DNA of 64,000 nucleotides from Hyphomicrobiales bacterium (GTDB lineage: Bacteria; Pseudomonadota; Alphaproteobacteria; Rhizobiales; Methyloligellaceae), in assembly GCA_021775525.1 (NCBI GenBank), contig JAJFHQ010000010.1:1-64000 (forward strand), in the 5' to 3' direction. A program made the position numbers and the translations under genes. Below, piece after piece: positions 19,480-28,673 of the stretch (position 1 is the first letter of the stretch; each line of letters starts with the position of its first letter). Below the pieces are notes generated by a model, which was not told the origin of the DNA, did no database searches, and saw nothing but the letters and a program-made list of their open reading frames with translations.

Positions 19480-20095
19480 GCTGCGTCCCGATCATTGAAT
19501 TGCGGGTCACAATCGAGGCCAATTTCTCCTCGTCCCACCCTTCAGTCCCCCCGGGTCGCTCGGGCAGCACGAGATAGCGCAGCTCGGAGGTGCTGTCCCA
19601 GACAAGCAGTTCGATGTCATCCGCCAGTCTCACTCCGAATTCATCCAGCACGCCGCGCGGGTCGCGCACCGCGCGTGAACGGTAAGCTGCCATCTTGTAC
19701 CAGTTGGGTGGTGGCCCGAGGATGGCGTGTGGATAACAGGAGCACAGTGTACAGACGACCAGGTTGTGAAGGTGAGGCGTGTTCTCGATCACCTTCAGAT
19801 GCGCCACGGCCCACCCGGCATCGTCAAGTTCCTTGACGGCTTGCGTGCCATTTTCCAGCAACTGCTCCCTGAACGCGGGATCAACCCAGGCCTTTGCAAC
19901 AATTCTCGCGCCGCTTTTCGGGCCGACCTTCTCCGCATAGACCTCAATCCAGGCATCGACCGTATCTGTGTCCAGCATGCCTTTTTCGACAAGCAGGCTT
20001 TCCATTGCCTTCACCCGCAGAGCCGGTTCCGGCGGGAGATGGGAATGAAGCTCGTGATGCACCTCACCGGCACTCTTGTTTTCATGCTCTGACAT
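19448..20095 (-). CDS. Nitrile hydratase alpha subunit, cobalt type
   Basis: Metal-binding motif VVCTLCSCYPHAILGPPPNWYK (C-T-L-C-S-C, Thr = Co-type). Confidence 0.95.
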   Translation of the reverse strand: MSEHENKSAGEVHHELHSHLPPEPALRVKAMESLLVEKGMLDTDTVDAWIEVYAEKVGPKSGARIVAKAWVDPAFREQLLENGTQAVKELDDAGWAVAHLKVIENTPHLHNLVVCTLCSCYPHAILGPPPNWYKMAAYRSRAVRDPRGVLDEFGVRLADDIELLVWDSTSELRYLVLPERPGGTEGWDEEKLASIVTRNSMIGTQRDLSLDEGAS

Positions 20096-20254
20096 GTTGT
20101 TCTCTAATTGAAATTGTATCGGTTGCTGCGAGTTTAAAGGTTTATTCCCTGGCGTGGAACACCCGGATTGGCCTGGAGCATCCTCATTTGCGCATTAAAA
20201 CCCCACAGGCACGCGATTGCAGTTGACCCTCACAGTACCGGCGTGCACATTTGC

Positions 20255-20470
20255 CATAGGCGGTTCCCCTTTAGCCACGATGAGCGAGGGGACGTAAAGA
20301 GGGAACACGGTGCGGCGTACCCATCAGGGACCAAAACCGTGGCTGCCCCCGCAACTGTAAGCGGCGAGAGTTTGCGCATATGCCACTGGAAGACCACCTT
20401 CCGGGAAGGCGCGCGACACCCGACGACCCGTGAGCCAGGAGACCTGCCGCCCTTTGGACGTGAGCAATAA
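20255..20470 (+). ncRNA. Cobalamin (B12) riboswitch
   Basis: GAGGGAAcacGGTG, GCTGCCCCCGCAACTGTAAgcGGcGAG, GCCACTGG, CCGGGAAGGcGC, B12 box AGCCAGGAGACCTGCC at about 20435-20449; boundaries approximate. Confidence 0.95.
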
Positions 20471-20514
20471 CGCTTGCGTCCGGTGCTTTTAAACGAGCCA
20501 ACACGGAGGGTGTC

Positions 20515-21195
20515 ATGCTCACGAATAATTTTCGCACTCGCGGCCAGCTCTTTGCCGCAACTCTCGCAGCTTCTTTTATCGTCCCCACCGCAGCATTGGC
20601 GCATCACCCGCTTGGCGGGATGCCCATGGAGACATTTGCACACGGGATTCTCTCGGGCGCCGGTCATCCGCTGCTCGGTTTTGACCATCTGTTTTTTGTC
20701 ATCATTGTCGGCATTGCCGCGCTTTACACAGGACGGGAAAAACTCGCCCCGGCTGCATATATCGCCGCGATGATGACGGGTTGCCTCATGATGGCTTCAG
20801 GTACCGGCTTGCCGATGAAAGAAACCATCATCGGGCTGTCACTACTCGTGGTCGGCGGCGTTGTGCTGTCAGGTCGGGCGCTTGGTCTGGTTTCAGCGCT
20901 TGCGCTGTTCGCCGCTTTTGGCCTGTTCCACGGCTCCGCCTTCGGTGACGTCATCGCGCAGCAGGAAGCAACAGCCGGAACTCCTGTCCTGATCGGCTAC
21001 CTGGTTGGGCTTGGCGTGCTGCAATATGCCATCGCACTCGCCGCCGGGTGGGTTGCCAAAAACATCTGGAAGGCAACGGAGGCCACGGCCATTCAGGCGC
21101 GGTTGGCTGGTGCCGTTGTTGCCGGCGTTGGCCTCTATCTCAGCCTTGAAAATGCTGAAGGACTTGTGATCAAGGCCTTGGGCTGGTCTCTCTGA
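20515..21195 (+). CDS. HupE/UreJ-family protein (putative cobalt/nickel permease), B12-riboswitch controlled
   Basis: Signal-like N-terminus, HPLGG…AGHPLLGFDHLFFVI motif, several TM helices; directly downstream of the B12 riboswitch. Confidence 0.88.
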   Translation: MLTNNFRTRGQLFAATLAASFIVPTAALAHHPLGGMPMETFAHGILSGAGHPLLGFDHLFFVIIVGIAALYTGREKLAPAAYIAAMMTGCLMMASGTGLPMKETIIGLSLLVVGGVVLSGRALGLVSALALFAAFGLFHGSAFGDVIAQQEATAGTPVLIGYLVGLGVLQYAIALAAGWVAKNIWKATEATAIQARLAGAVVAGVGLYLSLENAEGLVIKALGWSL

Positions 21196-21219
21196 CCGCT
21201 CGGCCCAAGGTGTAAGATC

Positions 21220-22263
21220 ATGAGTGACATAACCGGCAAGATCCCGGCAACCGTGGTGACGGGCTTTCTCGGCGCCGGTAAAACCACGCTCATCCGTAAC
21301 CTGCTGCAGACCGCTAACGGCAAGCGCATCGCGCTTATCATCAACGAGTTTGGCGATGTTGGCGTTGATGGTGAGGTGCTCAAGGGCTGTGGGCAGACGG
21401 CCTGCAGCGCGGACGACATTGTCGAGCTTGCCAATGGCTGTATCTGCTGCACCGTGGCGGATGATTTCATCCCCACCATGTCCAAACTTCTGGACCGCGG
21501 CGACCCGCCAGACCATATCGTCATCGAGACGTCGGGACTGGCTTTGCCGCAACCGCTGGTGAAAGCTTTCAACTGGCCCGAGATCCGCAACCGCGTCACT
21601 GTCGATGGCGTGGTGACGGTCGTGGACAGTGCCGCCGTGGCCGAGGGACGCTTCGCCCATGATGAACATGCCGTGCAATCCCAGCGTGAAGCCGACGAGG
21701 CGCTGGATCACGACAGCCCGCTGGAAGAACTGTTCGAAGACCAGCTTGCCTGCGCCGACATGATCCTGCTGAACAAGGCCGACCTGCTTGAACACGAAGC
21801 GCTCAACAAAATCGAAACCATCCTCAAGGGCGAGGTGCGTTCGGGCGTCTCCTTCCTGCGGGTGACAAAGGGCGATGTGCCGGCAAGCGTTCTTCTGGGG
21901 CTATCGTCTTCCGCCGAGGACGATATGGACGCGCGCAAGTCTCACCATGAACAACATGGGCATGAAGATCACGACCATGATGACTTCGAGAGCTTCGTTG
22001 TTACACCGAAATCCATTGAAAACCGGAATTTGTTCATCACGGGACTCAAGTCTCTGATTCTGGAGCATGACATCCTGCGGCTGAAAGGCTTTATCGATGT
22101 CCCCAACACCGAGGCACGTCTGGTGGTGCAGGCTGTTGGTCCGCGTATCGAGAGTTATTTCGACCGCCCCTGGGCGAGAGATGAAAAACGCTGCGGATCA
22201 CTGGTTGTGATCGGTGAAAAAGGACTCGCGCAAGACACCATCCGAGCCGCGCTGGAAGGGTGA
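21220..22263 (+). CDS. cobW: CobW-family GTPase
   Basis: VVTGFLGAGKTTLIRN, NGCICCTV motif, His-rich loop HHEQHGHEDHDHDD. Confidence 0.94.
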   Translation: MSDITGKIPATVVTGFLGAGKTTLIRNLLQTANGKRIALIINEFGDVGVDGEVLKGCGQTACSADDIVELANGCICCTVADDFIPTMSKLLDRGDPPDHIVIETSGLALPQPLVKAFNWPEIRNRVTVDGVVTVVDSAAVAEGRFAHDEHAVQSQREADEALDHDSPLEELFEDQLACADMILLNKADLLEHEALNKIETILKGEVRSGVSFLRVTKGDVPASVLLGLSSSAEDDMDARKSHHEQHGHEDHDHDDFESFVVTPKSIENRNLFITGLKSLILEHDILRLKGFIDVPNTEARLVVQAVGPRIESYFDRPWARDEKRCGSLVVIGEKGLAQDTIRAALEG

Positions 22264-22266
22264 CCC

Positions 22267-25200
22267 ATGCATGTTCTGGCAGCCCAGTCCGGTGTGATCG
22301 GCGATGCTGTAGAACCGGTCGACCTGGCGCAAGAACCAGGCGATATCGTTGTTATCTCTGCCGCCGATTCTGAGCTGGCGGCTCTGGCCAGGGCACATGA
22401 TACGATTGCCGATGCACCTTCACTGCGGCTGGCCAACTTCATGGCGCTCACACACAATTATTCCGTTGATCTTTACGTGGAAAATACCCTTTGCGCGGCG
22501 AAGCTGATCGTTTTAAGGCTGCTTGGGGGTGCGGCCTACTGGCCCTACGGCCTGGAGCAGATTGCAGCGCTGGCACGCGACAATGACATCAAGCTCGCCG
22601 TGCTGCCCGGAGACGCCAAAGCTGATGATGGGCTTCTGGTGCACTCCACCCTTTCGTCTGACCAAACGCAGTTGCTCTGGAGCTATCTCACGCAAGGCGG
22701 CCCGGAAAACATGCAAGGCTTTTTGCAAGCCTGTACGCACCTGATCGGTGACGGCGTTGCGCCGCCTTCGCCAATGCCCTTGCTGAAGGCCGGGCTCTAT
22801 TGGCCAGGTGAGGCCAACCCGTCCATTGAATCAGTGAAGGCACGGTGGCAAGAGGGCGCTCCCGTCGCCGCCATCACGTTCTACCGGGCACTCATCGAGG
22901 GGGCGAACACCGCTCCCGTGGATGCCATGATCGAGGCCCTGGGCGAGCGCGGGCTGAACGCTCTGCCCATCTTCGTCTCCAGCCTGAAGGATGCGGTTTC
23001 AGCCGCGACCGTCACGGAACTGTTTGGGGCAACTTCGCCCTCGATCGTCCTGAACGCGACAGGGTTTGCCGTTGCCGCTTTCGGCGGGGACGCGGCAGAG
23101 ACGCCATTCTCGGGTGCAGATTGTCCCGTTCTGCAAATGGTGTTCGCAGGCTCAAGCCGCGCAGCATGGCTGGAAAATGCACAGGGTCTGAATGCCCGTG
23201 ATCTCGCCATGAACGTGGTGCTGCCTGAACTGGACGGGCGCATCCTGACGCGCGCGGTTTCCTTCAAATCTGACGCGAGGCGCCATGAAGGGACACAGAC
23301 CAATATTGTCACTTACGAAGAAGAACAGGACCGGATCGGGTTCGTGGCTGATCTTGCCGCCAACTGGGTGCGCCTGCGCGAAACACCGGTGGGCAAGCGC
23401 AAGGTGGCGCTTATCCTTGCCAATTATCCCAATCGCGATGGGCGCATCGGCAATGGCGTGGGCTACGACACTCCTGCCAGCACCGTGAAGCTGCTCAACG
23501 CCCTCCGGGGCGAAGGATATGGCGTGGGCGGCTTTCCGGATGACGGCACCGCTCTCATCCATGCCCTGCTCGAAGGCCCGACCAACGCATCCGAAGTCTT
23601 CCGCACGCCATCGGATGCGCAACTCTCATTGGGGCAGTACCGGGATCACTATGCCCGCCTCCCACAAAACATGCGCAGCGAAATTGAAGACCGCTGGGGT
23701 GCACCTGAAGAAGACCCGTTCGTGCGCGAAGGCGCATTCCATCTGGCCGTGCAGAATTACGGGAATGTAGCGGTCGCGGTGCAGCCCGCGCGCGGCTACA
23801 ACATCGACCCAACCGAGACATACCATGACCCTGCACTTGTTCCCCCGCATGGCTATCTCGCCTTCTATATGTGGCTCACGCATGAATTTGGCGTGCAGGC
23901 GGTTTTGCACAATGGCAAGCATGGCAATCTTGAATGGCTGCCCGGGAAAGCACTCGCACTTTCAAGCGCCTGCTACCCCGAAGCCGCCCTTGGTGCGCTG
24001 CCCAACATCTATCCTTTCATCGTCAATGATCCGGGAGAAGGGACGCAGGCCAAACGGCGCACGTCAGCCGTCATCGTCGATCATCTGACGCCGCCTCTGA
24101 CGCGGGCTGAAAGCTACGGGCCACTGAAAGACCTCGAAGCGCTGATCGATGAATATTATTTGGCGAGTGGGCTCGACCCGCGCCGCACGGATTTGTTGCG
24201 CACTCATATTCTTGATCTCGTGCGCTCCAGCGGGCTGGATGACGATTCCGGGATTTCAGAATCAGACAGCGACGACGCAGCCCTGCAAAAGCTCGACACC
24301 TATATATGTGAACTGAAAGAAGCGCAGATCAGGGACGGGCTGCACATTCTCGGGCAAGCGCCGGAGGGGCGCCTCGAAACCGACCTGCTGGTGGCGTTGA
24401 CCCGCGTGCCGCGCGAACTGGCTCAAGGCGGCGATGCCTCACTCATCAGAGCACTCGGGTCTGACATGGGGTTTGAAGGTTTTGACCCTCTTGATTGCGA
24501 GATGGGCACGCCCTGGATTGGAGAAAAACCAGAACCTCTTGCCGGGCTGACAGACGATCCCTGGCGCACCAATGGCGACACTGTGGAGAGGCTGGAATTG
24601 CTGGCAAGCAGCCTTGTATCGGGCGAGACAGATTGCGACTCCGAATGGTGCGCAACGAGACCGGTGCTGGAGGAAATATCCTCATCCATCCGCCCCGACC
24701 TCCACCGGTCAGCAACCAATGAAATCTGTTCATGCCTGGCTGGCCTGTCAGGGCGTTTTGTTCCGCCCGGCCCTTCGGGTGCGCCGACGCGGGGGCGTCT
24801 CGATGTCCTTCCCACGGGTCGCAATTTTTACTCCGTTGACAACCGGGCCATACCCACTCCTGCAGCGTGGGAGCTGGGCCGCAAATCCGCCGAACTTCTT
24901 GTCGAGCGCCATTTGCAGGACCATGGTTGCTGGCCAAAAACTCTCGGTCTCACGGCGTGGGGCACCTCCAACATGCGCACCGGCGGGGATGATATTGCGC
25001 AAGCTCTTGCCCTCATCGGCGCAAAGCCCGTCTGGGATACGTCAAGCTGGCGGGTGACGGGCTATGAAATAATTCCACTCGCCAAGCTCGCCCGCCCGCG
25101 CGTAGATGTGACCTTGCGGATTTCAGGCTTCTTCCGCGATGCCTTCCCTGCGCAGATCGAGCTGTTCGACAGCGCCATCCGCGCAGTTGGTGCATGTGAC

Positions 25201-26028
25201 GAGGAGGCTGACGACAATCCCATTTCCGCTCGCATGCGTGAGGATGCCGCGGAAGCCGTGTCACAAGGCATGAGCGAGTCTCAAGCCAGACACATTGCCG
25301 GGCTGCGTATCTTCGGCTCAAAACCCGGTGCCTATGGTGCGGGACTACAGGCGCTTATCGATGAGCAGCTTTGGGATAGCCCAAGCGATCTGGCCGAGAG
25401 CTATATCGGCTGGGGCGGCTATGCCTATGGCAAAGGCGTTGAGGGCGAGGAACACAAGGAGACCTTTACACTCCGTCTGAAACATATTGAAGCCGTGGTT
25501 CAGAACCAGGACAATCGCGAGCATGATCTTCTCGACTCGGATGACTATTACCAGTTCGAGGGGGGCATGACGGCAGCGGTAGAACATGTCTCGGGTGCAC
25601 GCCCCACCGTCTATCACAATGACCATTCGCGCCCCGAACGCCCGGTCATTCGCACGCTTGAAGAAGAGATCGGCCGCGTCGTGCGCTCGCGCGTCGTAAA
25701 CCCGAAATGGATCGCAGGCGTCATGCGACATGGTTACAAGGGGGCATTCGAAATTGCTGCCACGGTCGATTACATGTTCGCCTTCTCCGCCACAACAGGC
25801 GCGGTACGCAACCATCATTTCCAGCTCGCCTACGATGCTTTTCTTGGAGATGAAGCGGTACGTGCATTTATCGCTGAAAACAACGAACCGGGATTGCACG
25901 AGATGGCGGATAAGTTCATGGAGGCGCTGCAACGCGAATTATGGACGCCCCGTTCCAACTCCGTCTACCATGATTTGAAAGCCCTCACGGGCAAGCTGGA
26001 AACCGAAATCGCAGGGGCAGCGGAATGA
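22267..26028 (+). CDS. cobN: Cobaltochelatase subunit CobN
   Basis: 1253 aa; GVGYDTPASTVKLLNALRGEGYGV, HNGKHGNLEWLPGK, GNGRNFYSVD-like segment (LPTGRNFYSVDNRAIPTPAAWELG). Confidence 0.96.
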   Translation: MHVLAAQSGVIGDAVEPVDLAQEPGDIVVISAADSELAALARAHDTIADAPSLRLANFMALTHNYSVDLYVENTLCAAKLIVLRLLGGAAYWPYGLEQIAALARDNDIKLAVLPGDAKADDGLLVHSTLSSDQTQLLWSYLTQGGPENMQGFLQACTHLIGDGVAPPSPMPLLKAGLYWPGEANPSIESVKARWQEGAPVAAITFYRALIEGANTAPVDAMIEALGERGLNALPIFVSSLKDAVSAATVTELFGATSPSIVLNATGFAVAAFGGDAAETPFSGADCPVLQMVFAGSSRAAWLENAQGLNARDLAMNVVLPELDGRILTRAVSFKSDARRHEGTQTNIVTYEEEQDRIGFVADLAANWVRLRETPVGKRKVALILANYPNRDGRIGNGVGYDTPASTVKLLNALRGEGYGVGGFPDDGTALIHALLEGPTNASEVFRTPSDAQLSLGQYRDHYARLPQNMRSEIEDRWGAPEEDPFVREGAFHLAVQNYGNVAVAVQPARGYNIDPTETYHDPALVPPHGYLAFYMWLTHEFGVQAVLHNGKHGNLEWLPGKALALSSACYPEAALGALPNIYPFIVNDPGEGTQAKRRTSAVIVDHLTPPLTRAESYGPLKDLEALIDEYYLASGLDPRRTDLLRTHILDLVRSSGLDDDSGISESDSDDAALQKLDTYICELKEAQIRDGLHILGQAPEGRLETDLLVALTRVPRELAQGGDASLIRALGSDMGFEGFDPLDCEMGTPWIGEKPEPLAGLTDDPWRTNGDTVERLELLASSLVSGETDCDSEWCATRPVLEEISSSIRPDLHRSATNEICSCLAGLSGRFVPPGPSGAPTRGRLDVLPTGRNFYSVDNRAIPTPAAWELGRKSAELLVERHLQDHGCWPKTLGLTAWGTSNMRTGGDDIAQALALIGAKPVWDTSSWRVTGYEIIPLAKLARPRVDVTLRISGFFRDAFPAQIELFDSAIRAVGACDEEADDNPISARMREDAAEAVSQGMSESQARHIAGLRIFGSKPGAYGAGLQALIDEQLWDSPSDLAESYIGWGGYAYGKGVEGEEHKETFTLRLKHIEAVVQNQDNREHDLLDSDDYYQFEGGMTAAVEHVSGARPTVYHNDHSRPERPVIRTLEEEIGRVVRSRVVNPKWIAGVMRHGYKGAFEIAATVDYMFAFSATTGAVRNHHFQLAYDAFLGDEAVRAFIAENNEPGLHEMADKFMEALQRELWTPRSNSVYHDLKALTGKLETEIAGAAE

Positions 26029-26663
26029 GCGACACACGCAAGAAAAAAGCGGATATGACCGAGGCTGAGCTCGATGCGCGCCATGCCGACAAGATGCGCA
26101 AGAAGAAAGAAGCGCGCAAAAAAATCCTCGCCACCAAGACGCAGGAAAAAGGCCTCGTCATCGTCCATACCGGCAAGGGCAAGGGTAAGTCCACGGCCGC
26201 GTTCGGCATCGTGTTCCGCTCACTGGGCCATGGCCACAAGGTCGGCGTTGTCCAGTTCGTGAAAGGCGCGTGGGAGACTGGCGAGCGCGATGTGCTGATG
26301 AAGTTTGAAGACCAGGTGACCTTCAAGACCATGGGCGAAGGCTTCACTTGGGAGACGCAGGACCGCCAGCGCGATATCACTGCCGCCAGGGCGGCATGGG
26401 AAGAGGCCAAAAAAATGATCGCCGACCCATCATATAACCTTATCCTGCTGGACGAATTGAACATTGTGCTGCGCTACGATTACCTGCCGCTTGAAGAGAT
26501 CATCGAGGTTCTGAACAACAAGCCGGAGATGACCCATGTCATCATCACCGGGCGTAACGCCAAGGATGAACTGATCGAGATCGCCGACCTTGTGACGGAA
26601 ATGACGCAAATCAAGCATCCCTTCCGCGATGGCGTAAAAGCACAGGTAGGAATCGAGTTTTAA
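26025..26663 (+). CDS. cobO: Cob(I)yrinic acid a,c-diamide adenosyltransferase
   Basis: LVIVHTGKGKGKSTAAFGIVFRSLGHG…LLDELNIVLRYDYL; ATGA overlap with cobN. Confidence 0.96.
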   Translation: MSDTRKKKADMTEAELDARHADKMRKKKEARKKILATKTQEKGLVIVHTGKGKGKSTAAFGIVFRSLGHGHKVGVVQFVKGAWETGERDVLMKFEDQVTFKTMGEGFTWETQDRQRDITAARAAWEEAKKMIADPSYNLILLDELNIVLRYDYLPLEEIIEVLNNKPEMTHVIITGRNAKDELIEIADLVTEMTQIKHPFRDGVKAQVGIEF

Positions 26664-26690
26664 CTAGAGTAAAACTGAGCAAGACATAAC

Positions 26691-26854
26691 GGTTAGCAGC
26701 GTTCCAGGTTAAGGAACTGAAAGCGAGTCCGGTGCGGTCGACCCAATTCGGGGGCCAACGCCGGAGCTGCATTTAGTTAGGCCAGCAATTCCCTGCTGTC
26801 CACCTCCTGACGTGGAACGTCTGCGCTTGAACAAAAACGCAACAGGAGGCACAG
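26691..26854 (+). promoter_or_regulatory. Candidate structured cis-regulatory RNA leader with anti-SD:SD pairing (class unassigned)
   Basis: GCAGC/GCTGC, GTTCC/GGAAC, TCCGGTG/CGCCGGA and CAGCA/TGCTG helices; long-range CGTTCCA(26700-26706)/TGGAACG(26813-26819); anti-SD CCTCCTG(26803-26809) vs SD CAGGAGG(26843-26849). Confidence 0.55.
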
Positions 26855-27043
26855 ATGAAATCTCTAATTCTCACCATATTGACAGCAGCAGCCATGCCAG
26901 GAGCAGCCCTCGCTCATCCAGGTCATATCGCTGATACCGGCCAGGGCCATGCCCACTGGTCGCTGTATCTCCTGCTTGGGATCGCCCTTTTTACCGGTGC
27001 GGCCTGTGCCTATAGCGTACTCACCCGGCGCACAGGATCATGA
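26855..27043 (+). CDS. Small His-containing membrane protein in B12 operon (62 aa), unknown function
   Basis: Signal-like N-terminus, AHPGHIADTGQGHAHW, one C-terminal TM; strong SD AGGAGG 5 nt upstream; stop overlaps next start. Confidence 0.75.
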   Translation: MKSLILTILTAAAMPGAALAHPGHIADTGQGHAHWSLYLLLGIALFTGAACAYSVLTRRTGS

Positions 27044-28032
27044 GTGAAAAACTCGGCGTGATGGTTTGCGGCCACGGCAGCCGCGATGAAGGTGCCGTCA
27101 CTCAGTTTGCCAGCGTGGCGAAAGGCCTGCGCAAGCTCATGCCCGAAACGCCGGTGGAATATGGCTACCTGGAATTCGCGACGCCCATCATCCGCGACGG
27201 CCTAGACAAACTGCGCGAGCAAGGCGTGACCCGCGTGCTCGCCGTGCCGGGAATGCTGTTCGCGGCCGGCCACGTGAAGAACGACATTCCGTCCGTACTG
27301 AACACTTACGCAGCGCAGAATGAAGGCATAACCATTGAGCTTGGCAAGGAGCTTGGCGTTGATCCGAAGATGACCCGCGCGGCTGGCGCACGCATCCAGG
27401 AAGTGCTGGACACGGCAAGCGATGACATCTCCCTGCACGAAACCATACTGGTTGTTGTCGGGCGCGGCGCGTCGGACCCGGATGCCAACGGGAATGTCGC
27501 GAAGGTCATGCGGCAGTTGTGGGAAGGGTTTGGATTTGGCTGGGGAGAGACAGTCTATTCCGGCGTTACTTTCCCGCTGGTGGAGCCAGGGCTGGAACAT
27601 GCGACCAAGCTCGGTTTCAAACGCATCATCGTGTTCCCCTATTTCCTGTTCACCGGCATTCTTATTGACCGCATCTATGAGCACGCCGATCGGGTTGCGG
27701 CACGCCATCCCGAGATTGAATTCATCAAGGCGGGATATCTCAACGACCACCCGCAGGTGATCGAAACCTTCAAGGAGCGCGTTGAGCAAATCCTGACCGG
27801 CGACACGGCCATGAATTGCGGCGCTTGCAAATACCGTACGCAGGTATTGGGATTTGAAGACCAGGTGGGACTGGCCCAGGAGAGCCATCACCATCACGTG
27901 GAAGGCATCGGCTCGGGGCATTCTCATAGCCACGACCATGACCACTCGCACGATCATAATCACGACCATGGTCATCACCACCACCCCTATCCTCATGCGG
28001 ACCATCCGCTGGGGCCAAAGACGCTTAAATAG
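27040..28032 (+). CDS. cbiX: Sirohydrochlorin (cobalto)chelatase CbiX with Cys motif and His-rich tail
   Basis: VMVCGHGSRDEGAV; MNCGACKYR motif; C-terminal HSHSHDHDHSHDHNHDHGHHHHPYPHADHP. Confidence 0.92.
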   Translation: MSEKLGVMVCGHGSRDEGAVTQFASVAKGLRKLMPETPVEYGYLEFATPIIRDGLDKLREQGVTRVLAVPGMLFAAGHVKNDIPSVLNTYAAQNEGITIELGKELGVDPKMTRAAGARIQEVLDTASDDISLHETILVVVGRGASDPDANGNVAKVMRQLWEGFGFGWGETVYSGVTFPLVEPGLEHATKLGFKRIIVFPYFLFTGILIDRIYEHADRVAARHPEIEFIKAGYLNDHPQVIETFKERVEQILTGDTAMNCGACKYRTQVLGFEDQVGLAQESHHHHVEGIGSGHSHSHDHDHSHDHNHDHGHHHHPYPHADHPLGPKTLK

Positions 28033-28049
28033 GGCGCGCTGGAGAGACC

Positions 28050-28673
28050 GTGTTGACCTATTTGAAAGACCCGCAAGCGATCTATGACGCGTCCTTTGCC
28101 ACCGTGCGCGCGGAGTCTGATCTCGAAACACTTCCCGCTGCCCTCGAGAATGTTGCGGTACGAATGATCCACGCCTGTGGCATGACGGATATTGCAGGCG
28201 ATCTGCGCTTTGATACAGAGATCACAGCGAAGGCGTCGGCGGCACTCAAATCCGGCGCGTCCATCATTGCCGACTGCGAGGCCGTGGCCGCAGCCATCAC
28301 CCGTGACTTTCTGCCCGCGCATAACGAGATCATTTGTATGCTCAATGATGCCCGCACTCCTGGGCTTGCAAAAGAGCATGACACCACCCGCTCTGCGGCA
28401 GCCGTACGCCTGTGGGACACAGACGGGGCCATCATCATCATCGGCAACGCGCCGACAGCTTTGTTCGCCCTGCTCGATTTGCTCGACGAAGGCGCGGGCA
28501 AGCCTGCCGCCATCATTGCAACACCGGTCGGCTTTGTCGGCGCGGCAGAATCCAAGCAAGAGCTCACAAGCAACCCGAGAGGCGTGCCTTTCATCACCCT
28601 GCTTGGGCGGCGCGGTGGTTCCGCCATGGCGGCTGCCGCCCTGAACGCGATCGCTCTGGGTGCGAAGTCATGA
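28050..28673 (+). CDS. cobH: Precorrin-8X methylmutase
   Basis: DPQAIYDASFATVRAESDL…RMIHACGMTDIAGDLRF…FITLLGRRGGSAMAAAALNAI. Confidence 0.95.
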   Translation: MLTYLKDPQAIYDASFATVRAESDLETLPAALENVAVRMIHACGMTDIAGDLRFDTEITAKASAALKSGASIIADCEAVAAAITRDFLPAHNEIICMLNDARTPGLAKEHDTTRSAAAVRLWDTDGAIIIIGNAPTALFALLDLLDEGAGKPAAIIATPVGFVGAAESKQELTSNPRGVPFITLLGRRGGSAMAAAALNAIALGAKS

